Positions 12,690 through 22,749 of a stretch of DNA of 64,000 nt are shown one piece after another. The position numbers were made by a program, and so were the translations under genes. Below the pieces are notes generated by a model. That model did no database searches. It saw only the letters and a list, made by a program, of their open reading frames with translations, and was not told the origin of the DNA. Origin of the DNA: Athripsodes cinereus (Eukaryota > Arthropoda > Insecta > Trichoptera > Leptoceridae); the NCBI GenBank assembly GCA_947579605.1, contig OX388305.1, forward strand, positions 32,625,542-32,689,541, read 5' to 3'. Position 1 is the stretch's first letter. Every line of letters begins with the position of its first letter.

Positions 12690-13405
12690 CAATCTTATTC
12701 CTAACACAGAGACTTATTCTCAAAATATTTATGAAGAAGCCTAGAGATTATTCAACGAGTAGACTCTTCTCGGAAATAAAAGTGCTGACACTAAAACAAA
12801 TCTTTAGAAAATACGCGTTGCTACAAGTGGTGAAAGAACGAGAGTCGCAGACTACCTCCAGTACTGAAACCTCCAGGATTCTAAGGGCGATCAACTGTAT
12901 ACCAATTCCACTGTGCAACAAAGATATAGCCCAAAGACATTACACATACCTGGGTGTGAAATAATTCAATGATCTGCCCAGTGAAATGCGCGCTATCAAA
13001 GACTACGAGAAACTCAGGAAAGAGGTGGTGAAGCGCATCCTGTCACCGATGATGAGGTCCGAGTGAATGAGTTGGTATGTCAGTGTTCAATGCATGTGTG
13101 TGCTTGTGCGCGCGTTATGCGCGTGTTGTAAGTGTATGTGTGTGTGTGTGGGGGTGTGTGTGTGTGTGAGGGTGAGGGTGTGTGTGTGTTTGTAAGGGTG
13201 CGTGAGTGTGTGTGTGCGTGTGTGTGAGAGAGAGACAGTGAATAAATGTATGTTTATATCTTCATCATGTTAACCCTCCGTTACACGAGACTTGTCTCTA
13301 TAAGGAGGATGTTTAGATTTAAGTTTTTATCAAATAGTCTATGTATTGTAATGTCTGTATAATTATTGTTAAATAAAATAAATAAAATAAATAAATAAAT
13401 AAACT
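12690..13405 (+). mobile_element. 3' part of a CR1/jockey-like LINE with long 3' UTR
   Basis: The frame at 12731-12964 gives KPRDYSTSRLFSEIKVL, LKQIFRKYALLQVV and RHYTYLGVK. It hits a TAA and continues in frame as FNDLPSEMRAIKDYEKLRK to a TGA near 13066. The FNDLP box in this setting is typical of CR1/jockey/I-group RT C-termini. The 3' UTR holds a GT microsatellite (about 13125-13225), the block ACGAGACTTGTCTCTA (also at 51413) and ends in (AAAT)n. One internal stop makes it a dead copy. Confidence 0.65.
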
Positions 13406-14039
13406 TAGATTTTAAATAGATATTTCGTATTAATTTAATCAAACGGTTTCTAAAATGACAATATGAATTATTTCTGAACCAAAACCTTTTGTATATAAAA
13501 CATTATCCAGCGCGTTTGAAATAATTCATAGACAAATTAATAGAAAATTTAATTATAGAGGGTTCAAATTATGAAGAGGAAGTGTAAACAAGAATTTGTT
13601 CTAAAGGAGAACAAAGAAAAAGTTATTTGGGTAAATAATGAGACAGAATTAACATAAATCGACAATTTAACTTTAACGATGTCATTAATAAAATTATGAT
13701 AATACTATCTAATATTTTTCATACAGATTTTTAATGGGAATACATAATCTCTTTAATGTCTTCAATTGATAATTATCATTGTGTAAGTATGTTATTAAAA
13801 TACTTACTGTAATAAAGTCTGTGCTTTTCTTTATTTCAGATTAGAAAAAGTGATATAATGATATCGTATTATTATTTCGTGTAAAAATTACGACGAAACC
13901 GATTGCGTAATGAGTGCATAAACTATAATTAGTTAGCATTTTTAACATATTAAAGTATGTTTTATGGAAATATTATGTGCAGACAGCGATATTAATTGGT
14001 CCATACTTCGGTAAAGCTTTATCACTGTGTGCACTGAGA
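13406..14039. other. AT-rich spacer, nothing supported
   Basis: A GTAAGT at about 13785 and a good-looking acceptor TTTCTTTATTTCAG at about 13840 could bracket a 57-base intron, but the flanking sequence is not coding-like. Confidence 0.3.
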
Positions 14040-14290
14040 AAAATACTCGAAACGAATCATTGGTACGGTACTATCAGATTAGGACCAGAGATCGTACAAA
14101 CGATTCATTGGTATAAATCTATAATATTAACTCTTCGCAAACAAATCATTGGTAAATTTAACAACAACTTGTTTGCGAAGAGTTAATATTATAGATTCGT
14201 ACTAATGAATCGTTTGTACGATCTCTGGTCCTAATCTGATAGTACGTACCAATGATTCGTTGTGAAATTTCGTTAGTATTTTTCTCAGTG
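14040..14290. mobile_element. Fold-back (nearly palindromic) element
   Basis: Arms of about 120 bases meet near 14160. The left end is CACTGAGAAAAATAC and the right end is its exact complement (GTATTTTTCTCAGTG). Long stretches such as TCGTACAAACGATTCATT are shared between the arms. No clear target duplication. Open frames on both strands here only reflect the palindrome. Confidence 0.7.
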
Positions 14291-15710
14291 TGTACGTGAG
14301 TTTGATTCTTATTTGAAATAAGCCCATTTAGGTACCTATTCAAAGTTTCTTTGAGATTTTCCTATCAATAGGCATGTTGTCATATGTATCACTGTATCTA
14401 GGCTATAAGTTTTTCATCATCTGTATTGAGGGTACAGAGCTATCAATGGGAGTGACTTGAAATTAACGACGTGACACTGCGAAATACCTTCCAGCGGAGT
14501 TGGACCGTTGTTTAAACAGTATAAAACGACACTGAACAATGCCAACGATATGTTACACATTTTGTTCGACAAAATATCTCCTACAAGGAATTCAATAGTA
14601 TGAAAGAAAGTTTAGTGTGTGGAAAATTTCAATTACGTAGAGGAATTTTCTCAAAATTTCTCGCTTATTTATGTTACATTATTATTTTGATTTATGAATA
14701 TGAATTCCTTTGTTTGATAAAAGGCGTATTGAAATTATTATGTGTATTGTATCTTAAGTTTGATACGCCTAAATCACGATTATCTGGATGTATAAAGTCT
14801 TATAGAATTTCGGATAATTACAAGTTATTTATTGAATATATTATTGTCATTCCGTTATTATATTAAAAACATACCTAAACAACATATTATATTAGAAATA
14901 TATACGGCAGTAAACCTTTCATTGCACACTTGAATTAAATAAAGAAAATCCTGAGTGTACCTAACAGTTTATGACATTAGTATTGAAAATATTAATGATA
15001 TGAATCATTCTAATGAACTTGTTTACGGGAACTGTTTGTTATAAAGAGGTTAAATGATAATAACAACAATATTTATTGATATTTCTCCATATTGCATATT
15101 CAGTTATAAGATTCAGCTCCCGGCATTCTATTAACATACAAATGTGATTTGTTACATAATATAGGTCCCCGAGCAATGTAATATTATAAAAGTAGCAATA
15201 ATATTGGGTCAACTTCATATTGTGAATAAATATTTGAAGGTATTTCCGAAAATCCAAAAGTTGGCTTATTTTGTATGTGAACGTATTGGTAGTAAGTTGT
15301 GTTCGCTTCCTATATATACGAGTATTTATCTACCAACTCCAAGAGTACCTATTTGCCTCAAGCAAATTACAAACGTTATAAGTATATCATATAACTATTA
15401 TTATTATTATTATTACAAATATTGCTTTATATTCAGTTCACGTCATGTTTATTTGTTCTATATTTCATTTACTTGTAGCTTTCAAAAAAATTATATATAA
15501 TACACATATAAAGATACGTAGATACGTGTGGAGGTATGTGTATTGTATTCTTGTCTACCTAAATCAAATAAAATATTCATACAGCATTTAAATAATACAC
15601 ATCTTTCTTTTGAGAGTTATTAATACGACTTAAGTACATACTTATTTTAATAATACGAATAATAAAACATTTACTAATATATGGAAGAAAATACAAAATT
15701 AATTAATAGG
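14291..15710. other. AT-rich spacer, nothing supported
   Basis: An 88-codon frame at 14600-14866 follows a TATAAAA at 14521 but has no recognisable domain and very AT-biased codons. A (TTA)n microsatellite lies near 15397-15415. Confidence 0.3.
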
Positions 15711-15857
15711 TATTCAATTGAATAGTGACCTGATTTCGACTTAGTACCTATTACCTGACGTCGTACCTATTTAAGCAACAATAACACGGTATTTAATTGC
15801 ATTAGTTTGACAATTACTCTACAAGTCAAAACCAGGTCACTATTCAATTAAATATCA
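15711..15857. mobile_element. Short MITE with about 30-base inverted ends
   Basis: The left arm contains TTCAATTGAATAGTGACCTG and the right arm its near complement (CAGGTCACTATTCAATTAAA). About 147 bases, no coding capacity, superfamily unknown. Confidence 0.55.
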
Positions 15858-16218
15858 AGTAAAACTATTATATGTATTCACGGATTTCGCCTTTTACTTG
15901 TTGACAAATACAAAAATTAAAATAACAACAAGTAAATACAAAATAAAAAAAAAATAACAAGTAAAAACCATTAAATAATAATAGTATTGAGATATTAATA
16001 ATTCGTACATGAATATAAATTAGATTTTATATGCAATGTCAAAATATACACACACAACATACCTACACATATACAAAATCAAGACTACAAGTAACAAAAA
16101 TAAAATTTAGAATTGAGAGATTAAAATGAAAATAATTTAACAAAATTTTAATATAAACATGAAAAAGTTTAATTTTTCGACCGACAGTTCTTGGTGGAAG
16201 TTCATATTAATAATTTTT
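15858..16218. other. A-rich spacer
   Basis: Strand-biased, A-rich, nothing recognised. Confidence 0.35.
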
Positions 16219-16271
16219 AAAATGAAACACTATATATTATAGTTATTCCACTATTAACTATATTTATTTTT

Positions 16272-16309
16272 GCGAGCCGGCTTTCAAGAGCTTCCGCTCA
16301 CATCGTCAG
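16272..16309 (-). ncRNA. Hammerhead-like ribozyme motif, second family
   Basis: In order on the minus strand: core box CUGACGA; stem II with GAGC and GCUC around a GGAA tetraloop; core box GAAA; a self-complementary GCCGGC able to act as a loop-less stem III; and the cleavage dinucleotide UC. This is the hammerhead order of elements. Stem I cannot be drawn here (the bases next to the core do not pair), so activity of this copy is doubtful. Confidence 0.4.
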
Positions 16310-16332
16310 CGGAAGTAAAGTTGAGAAAGAAA

Positions 16333-16370
16333 AAGACGATGAGAGCGGAAGCTCTTGAAAGCCGGCTCGC
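16333..16370 (+). ncRNA. Decayed hammerhead-like motif in the opposite arm
   Basis: Same layout as 16272-16309 but with AAGACGA in place of CUGACGA. Stem II is better preserved: GAGAGC and GCUCUU pair across GGAA. GAAA, GCCGGC and UC are kept. The lost core bases should abolish cleavage. Confidence 0.35.
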
Positions 16371-16389
16371 AAAAATAAATAAAGTCAAT

Positions 16390-16513
16390 AGTAGAATAAC
16401 TATATATCGTGTTTCATTTTAGTAGAATAACTATATATCGTGTTTCATTTTAGTAGAATAACTATATATCGTGTTTCATTTTAGTAGAATAACTATATAT
16501 CGTGTTTTATTTT
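16390..16513. repeat. Tandem repeat, 31 bases x 4
   Basis: Four head-to-tail units, each starting AGTAGAATAACTATATATCG, start at 16390, 16421, 16452 and 16483. Units 1-3 are identical and unit 4 differs near its end. The unit is the terminal sequence of the fold-back element. Confidence 0.9.
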
Positions 16514-16893
16514 ATTAAAAGATGTAAAAGGCTATTTTTGGGTTTCAAACAAAAACCTGATAATTTTTTTTATTAAGTAAATAAAAAAAGTTTTGTTAAA
16601 TAGTATAATATAAAAATTAATTAATTAAAAAGAAAACTAAAGTGAATGTATACGACACGATAAAAAAAAACAAAATTAACTTCTTTTTCTTTTACTTTTT
16701 TAGATTACTCTGATGACGTAGGGTATTTTTTTTTCATTAAAAATATATAAAAAAACTCAATAAAACATTGTATAAATATTCTAAGTAGTAACAGTTAGAT
16801 TTGCAAATCTGTGATGTTATCTTGAAAAAGAAAATACAATTTCAAAAAATGTTAAATAAAACGCTGAAACTAATGAAAAATGATGATATAATA
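16514..16893. other. AT-rich spacer
   Basis: Nothing recognised between the tandem repeat and the next DNA transposon. Confidence 0.35.
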
Positions 16894-17447
16894 CAGTGGT
16901 TCTCAACCTTTTTTCTCCAATTTACCACTTTTTAGTGAGCCAACTCTCCAGTCCCCACTACAGCATCGGTCTTTGACAAATTCCATTTTAACCTAGTATG
17001 CAGTGTTTAGTACGAAGATTTATGTTTTGCTTTTTTGTGACATTTTACATCCTCTCATTTTTGTCTGCATATATTAGATTTATTACTTACATATTTTTCG
17101 TCAAAAATTTAAACGCCATCATTGAATTAGCCCGTTGTGACGTCGCTAGGCACTACGTTGTATTGGCACTCATTTGACTCGTTGTACTGTCTGTAGCGGC
17201 TGATGACGTTATACACACGTTCCGGCATGAGTGGACCTTTTTGCGGCGAAATGCAAAAATTGCTTTTTCAAATGTTGATAAAAGCCTTAAAAATGCACAT
17301 TTAAAAATATAAAAAGCACTATAATTTTTCTAATTCTCTGTACTATTTTTTGGGCTGAAAATATTTTTGTGAATGTTCCCATTTCCCTACCTGGCAACTC
17401 TGCCCCTCCCCATCAGAGGGGAATTCCCGACAGGTTTAAAGCCACTG
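16894..17447. mobile_element. hAT-like element, 554 bases
   Basis: Ends are CAGTGGTTCTCAACC at the left and, inverted, CAGTGGCTTTAAACC at the right, the familiar hAT terminal type. The 8-base target duplication is not exact (ATATAATA versus a displaced CTATAATA), which suggests age. No transposase frame seen. Confidence 0.6.
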
Positions 17448-17944
17448 GACTATAATAATATAACAGCGCGATTATTAAGGTCGAGTATTTTATATAAATA
17501 ATATAAGTATAGTACAGCTGGTATTGTTATAAAGGTGATAATTGCAAGGCAAGAAGATAAATGTATCTGTTTTTTGTAACTGATCCCTCTTCGTCGTTAA
17601 GGGGATATAAAACGAAGCCGTTAAAACACGAGAGTGAGGTAATGTATACGTGTAAAGGTAGTTAGTTGCACATGGATTCCTAACAACTGCGTACCATCTT
17701 ACGCAGGTATGTACAACCATAACCGAAACGAACAAGTGTTATAAACCTATTTTAATTTTAATTATACTGTGTAATTATACAGGCATAATGGTTAGCCGGA
17801 TATGTTGATACAGCTTTTGTGAATTCGGGGATTTCCACCGAATGTTTACGTAATTAATAAACCTGTTTAAAATAATTAACCTTTCGGTTCTCTTACTATT
17901 TTTAATCAAGAAAGTATAACTGAAATAAAATATATTAACGTATT
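17448..17944. other. Spacer, nothing recognised
   Basis: The 81-codon minus-strand frame at 17490-17735 shows no domain. Confidence 0.3.
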
Positions 17945-18115
17945 ATTTATTGTTATTATTTATTTATTTATCTTATTCTTCTTGCACATCATCATTCATA
18001 ATTATAACAAAATCAACAGAGCAGTTTACATAAAAAAAGATGTGATGATGTGCAGTGGCGAGATTATCACTATATAGCGATTTCTTCCATCTAACCACGC
18101 TGCGTATTGATTAGG
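17945..18115 (-). repeat. LINE 3' UTR fragment, family B
   Basis: (TTTA)n then CTTGCACATCATCATT, shared with 34184-34250. Contains inverted GCACATCATCA and TGATGATGTGC boxes. On the minus strand it would end in (TAAA)n. Confidence 0.5.
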
Positions 18116-18439
18116 TAAAATACCTTACACTATTATTGAGTTATTATTTGTATAATTCGTAAGTAAAAGTGAAAATCAATATTAAATTCCTTATACTCTG
18201 TAATAGATATTAGCCGTACATATATTTAATAAGTAAATAAAATAAATAATAAATATATTAAGAATAGGTATTACTCAACAGACGCCCTTTAGTATGAAGT
18301 AGGAAAAGTATTCTGATGCTTACGAATTGGTTAAGGTTGGTTTCACTTAAACCATTAAATGGATCATAGATAATAGATTATTAATGACCTAATTTAATTT
18401 CAATAAAGTCTTTGTAATAAAGTCGGTTTCAACTATGTA

Positions 18440-18541
18440 CTAAGGTTTCGAGTTCTCTGTTTTGTTGACTCGGAGAGGACAGTTTGCATGTTTATTCCGC
18501 GCGGCTGGTCTGCAGGCTTCTCCACTTGTGGGATATGCGTT
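18440..18541 (-). repeat. Interspersed repeat of unknown class
   Basis: Contains AGGACAGTTTGCATGTTTAT and CTCCACTTGTGGGATATGCG. It is the inverse of 50627-50765 and 63785-63902, which carry CATATCTCACAAGTGGG. Confidence 0.5.
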
Positions 18542-18600
18542 GATGACAAAGTAGTAGTAGTTGTTCAAGTTTTCTGCTGAAAACAGGTACCATTTCGTGA

Positions 18601-18775
18601 TTTATTTATTTATTTTATTTGTTTATTTAAAACCAGTTACACACTTCAGACAACATATACAAATAAATACAAACAATTATAATCATTACAAGAGACCATG
18701 CATTGCCCAATTTAAAAGTGTATACAAATTAACTATTTGATATATTTCATTAGCCCATAAGGTTGTCATGTAATA
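18601..18775 (-). repeat. LINE 3' UTR fragment, family C
   Basis: (TTTA)n, then CCAGTTACACACTTCAGACA, then TTGCCCAATTTAAAAGTGTA and CCCATAAGGTTGTCAT. The same order occurs at 30402-30570 and 62039-62200, always on the minus strand with the tail at the left. Confidence 0.6.
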
Positions 18776-20161
18776 TAAAATGAAAATAAACAATAATAAA
18801 AATATAAGAGATAAAGCATTTATCTTGAAACAATAACCACTTAATATCTTTAACTTAGTAACGAAATGTTTTCTTCACTCAATGTATTTTACGAATACTT
18901 GAATGTTAAAAGACCTTCGAAAACTTGGGCATAAAAAAAGTGGAAGACTTTATAAAAGATAGATAGATATTTTAACAAATATGAAAGATGATGGTTCAGT
19001 AAGTTTACTTGAATATATATGCATATACATATTTGTAAATCTCAGATGAATTGTTAGATAAAAAAAATAATAAAACATTTTAATGGAAATGGAAATGTCA
19101 AAGTAAATAACATTGTAGGATAGAAAGTCTATCCAGATGTCGTTAAGAAGAGAAATGCGATTCAGATATCGTTTTCTTACTTCCCTCTGTGGACTCATTG
19201 CATATTAAATGGCCTAAAACTTAATTGCGATCCCCTATTTAGTATAAAAAATTACCCCAACCCACGAAACCAAATTCGGTGTCTTTGATTTTTTTTTCTT
19301 TTCAGCTGTTTTACAGGTTATTTAAAGACATTTCAAAAGGTAATATTATTTTTCATCGAGTTTAATATATTCTATCAAATTATTCGCGTGGCAGATAACT
19401 ATTTTTGTAGATTATTTCGATGGAATGTTTAATTGGATCCTTTTTTGTTATAAAAGTGTTTCTGTTAAAAGTGGACATAACATTGATGTTATATTATTTG
19501 ACATTATTTCGCTTGGTTGGAAGTTTCATTGTCCGTACTCAAAAGTAATCCATTTTTATTAACTGAACAACGTCGTCACTATGAGAGAAGCAAGTTGATT
19601 CTTTTATAGACAATATAAAACTTTCTAAAATATGGACACACATTCCTGCCATAAAGTTTTCATCTCGGATATAAAACATTTTACACATATCTATGTATTC
19701 ACTCGGTTACTAGAGCTTTCAGTCACCGCACCATACTACTGAGGCAACACGTTTTGTTTTTTCTTCTTTATTCTTTTTCTAGAAGCATATGTGTTTATGA
19801 ATACCGAGCGTAATAAATTATAAGATTTTTATTGCAATATGATTCGTGTATATTTTACACATGTTTTTATATTACACATATCTTTTCGACGACAAGGCGA
19901 CAAATCCTTTTTAAATTTACGGTCCAATGGAACAGAAAGTATTCTTTGTGCTAGTACCTATCTCTAATAACAACTTCCACCCTCATAGAGAGTACCGACT
20001 CACAATACTTCCATCTGGTTTCTATGTACTGCCAGTATATATAATTAAAAATAAATTGAAAATTTAAAGAAAATAATTTTACATACACCAAGCACCCTTT
20101 TATTATCAATGTATGAATACTGATTTAAGTGGAAGTTAGAGAATGATTTGTGTAGACTTTT
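18776..20161. other. AT-rich spacer, nothing recognised
   Basis: No supported gene or repeat. The frame at 18950-19198 is AT-driven. Confidence 0.35.
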
Positions 20162-20290
20162 ATTTATTAATTTATTTTATTCATTCTTTACTGTACATTG
20201 ATTACAAACAATCACATAAAAGGTACACATTCAAGTAAGATACAATCAATATACAGAGGGCCAGTTTATCGCAAAGTTTTCCATCCAGTG
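20162..20290 (-). repeat. LINE 3' UTR fragment, family A
   Basis: (TTTA)n, CATTCTTTACTGTACATTGA and CAGAGGGCCAGTTTA, sister to 8672-8840. Its end sequence is the one found inside the Helitron at 6009. Confidence 0.55.
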
Positions 20291-21875
20291 CGTTATTATT
20301 TCATTTGTTCGTCCTACAATATTTCTCTCTAAAACATATTGTAGAAATAAACTTCTTTAACTCATAACATTTATGCCAATTATTTTCTCCATGATATCAT
20401 TTTGATATTTTTCCTAGATTTTATGTAACTGGGTCATTTTGTTTGTTTGAATATTACTAGACTTCAAAAAAACTCAGCCGAGAATCGTCTCCTTTAACCA
20501 TAAAGAACTACATATGTCTACAAAAATGTATTGAAAACAATTTCAATATATCTCATCATCAACTGAAAACATTTCTTTTTAATTCAATTTTAAATAATTT
20601 ATCATGAAGGAATAATTATATCACGTTTTTACCTTGTGATAAATGGTTTAACTTTTTTTAATACATTATTATGTCATAGCATTTTTTACGGTCCATTAGG
20701 TGTACTCTAATTGTACTAAATGAACCAACACAAACTTTTATAGGATCAAAATGTGTCGATAGTAAGAATGATATTTTGATCTTTTTATATATATATATAT
20801 ATATGTATTTAACAGAATAAATATAATATTGTATCTTAAGTTTAAGCTTGTGTAAACAGAATTTATGGTATTACAAAAATTGTATATTTGCCTTGTTTTT
20901 TGCAATAATCTGGGCATTATGATAAAATAATATTATTGCCTGGCTGAATACGTAGAAGGTATTCATCAAAAGAAAAAAAACTTACCAAGTGTTGCTTTGA
21001 GAAAATTCGGGATATGTAGCCATGCAGGATAGTACCTATTTTCTTCATAATACAAACCCATGTATTTACAGTAAATCAAATGAAAGATAAATTCATGGGG
21101 TAGCTTTATTCTTATTTTCTTTTAATGTTCGTTTATTCTATTCCATCCTTGATGAAAGTATGGAGTAGATTTTTTCTTATAAGCTGTGAGAGAATAATAA
21201 TGTAAAATGATAAATAACAAGATATGTTGTCGTAGAATAATACCGATTTTTAGAAGTATTTTAATTTTTAATGAGAAAAAATAATAATATGAAAAAAACA
21301 GATTGTAGTTATTTTCTAAATTGTTTGACAATGAATTGAATCATTGAATTGAAATTGCTATTATTTGGAATATCTACACATTTTATTTCAAACGTACATA
21401 AATATCCAATGATGACTGCAATTACTTGTATAATATGGTAGAAGCTAATTAATAGAAGCTATTTGGGCGTAATTAACAAAATGTCAATTACTTGACCGCT
21501 TTTAACTGTATCATTCCAAACGAACCAAAGCTAACTATAAAATATTATTCAATGTTTAATAGAAATAAATTATTCAAATGGTAAGTACAATAATAATATA
21601 CCTACTCGTATATTATAGAGAGTTTTGTAAAAAGACATTATGTAAACCGTTACTTGTCAGAATGAGGCGGTCATCGCGTTGGATGTTTTAATAATATTTT
21701 GTTCCTACCCACCAAAATTTATAACAAAAACGGAAACAAAAAAGTTTGTTCTACGCCGACAATATTACCTTTATTTATTCTGGCCGTGCGTCTTGTTACC
21801 TAAAAAGTATTATTCTCTTGGAAAATATTTTACAAATAAAATAGTATAGAAAGCAAAACCAAACAAAGAATTACA
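20291..21875. other. AT-rich spacer, nothing recognised
   Basis: Contains a (TA)n run at about 20786-20803. The frame at 21122-21331 (minus) is not coding-like. Confidence 0.35.
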
Positions 21876-22513
21876 ATGACCAAAAGAACGACAAGAGCTC
21901 TAAGAAGGAATAAGAAAATGTGGTGAGTATTATTATATACTTACTCAATTACTATAGTATATTTTTTAGAAACGGAATAGGTACTTTTTATTACTTTTTT
22001 ATATTACAAAAAAACGAATAATAGTAATAAATGTTTTCAAGTAATTTATGTTTTATTTCTAATATTATTTTTCAAGTATGTAAAAATAAGGGAATCGTTT
22101 TTGCTCTAGTTTGTCTCTCGCAAGATAAACAATATTCTAATAACCTAGGTATATTATTTTTACTTATATAAAAAATTATTATTCAATTAAATACTCTAAC
22201 TTTCACAATATAAATTGTATATTAGACAGAGGCCTTTCGGAACTAGTCCTTCGTCAGTGTCAAAAACTTGGAGACCAAAGCAAAAAACAGACTTAATTTA
22301 GGTATTAAGTAAAAAAATAGAATATCAACATAACATTTTGTTTGCTTCAGGGATATTCTTAAGAAGGTTCTTTATGAAAGTCCTGCAGAAGATCTCCCAA
22401 AGCTTGTTATAGAGGCTGATTCTGTACCCGTGCATAACTTCAAACAATATTGGGAAGATATTAAACAACAACCTATTCCGGAATGGATTTCTAATACACT
22501 TGCAGAATTTTGA
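21876..22513 (+). CDS. Possible two-exon small protein gene (69 residues)
   Basis: Exon 1 (21876-21922) starts at an ATG preceded by TTACA and encodes MTKRTTRALRRNKKM. It stops at a perfect donor, TG then GTGAGT. The intron (21923-22350) ends TTTGTTTGCTTCAG. Exon 2 (22351-22513) continues in frame as WDILKKVLYESPAEDLPK, then an acidic and aromatic tail including FKQYWEDIKQQPIPEW, and ends at TGA 22511-22513. The join is phase 2 and codon use looks more coding-like than the surroundings. I do not recognise the protein; it has a basic N-terminus, no signal peptide and no membrane segment. The intron contains an antisense hammerhead-bearing repeat. Upstream exons or a longer gene are possible. 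The call rests on splice signals and an unbroken frame only. Confidence 0.4.
22196..22330 (-). repeat. Hammerhead-bearing repeat, copy 1
   Basis: About 115 bases are shared with 27675-27795, including CAGAGGCCTTTCGGA and ACAGACTTAA on the plus strand. Probably the terminal part of a Penelope-like or retrozyme-like element, judged by the ribozyme inside. No coding part is attached. Confidence 0.5.
22225..22261 (-). ncRNA. Hammerhead ribozyme motif, copy 1
   Basis: In order on the minus strand: GACA (stem I), CUGACGA (core), one unpaired A, stem II GGA with UCC around CUAGU, GAAA (core), GGCC (loop-less stem III), UC (cleavage site), UGUC (stem I partner of GACA). All catalytic core positions fit the hammerhead consensus. 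The tiny stem III resembles the minimal hammerheads known from Penelope-like elements, which can act as dimers. Self-cleavage is predicted after the UC. Confidence 0.6.
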
Positions 22514-22545
22514 ATATGATTACTTACATATTATTTAAGTTTTAA

Positions 22546-22744
22546 GTCAGGTTCATATTGCTGTGTCGGGATGTGTCAGGGCGCGCCAGAACGCAATCGC
22601 TTACGTTCATTTACTATGACTAGATTCACATTATTAGGTTGTGCTGTGTTGTGGCGCAGTGTGAATTTAGTCATAGTAAATGAACGTAAGCGATTACGTT
22701 CTGGCGCACCCCGACATATCCCGACACAGCAATATGAACCTGGC
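22546..22744. mobile_element. Fold-back MITE with about 84-base arms
   Basis: Both arms carry CAGGTTCATATTGCTGTGTC and CGCTTACGTTCATTTACTAT in inverse orientation. A TTTAA directly precedes (22541-22545) and follows (22745-22749) the element, a possible 5-base target duplication. It lies just 3' of the putative small gene. The frames on both strands here are palindrome shadows. Confidence 0.75.
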
Positions 22745-22749
22745 TTTAA

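Larger units (their letters stand above)
16219..16513. mobile_element. Fold-back element with hammerhead-like arms and a tandem end
   Basis: The left arm begins AAAATGAAACAC and the right arm ends in its complement. Both arms carry the box GCGAGCCGGCTTTCAAGAGC. The left arm keeps the full hammerhead-like core on the minus strand, while the right arm has lost two core bases. The terminal sequence is tandemly amplified at the right end. Related single or paired arms lie at 43455-43610 and 51856-51923. Confidence 0.65.

Noticed and set aside
13780..13850. Small intron bracketed by GTAAGT and TTTATTTCAG
   Set aside because: Neither side reads as coding sequence.
13977..14343. Open frames on both strands at 13977-14186 and 14158-14343
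   Set aside because: They are two readings of the same palindrome and contain mirror-image sequence.
14600..14866. 88-codon frame preceded by a TATAAAA box
   Set aside because: Ile/Leu/Tyr-rich as expected from AT-rich DNA, no domain, no splice or conservation evidence.
17202..17240. CTGATGA box as a further hammerhead
   Set aside because: No GAAA box and no closing stems follow.
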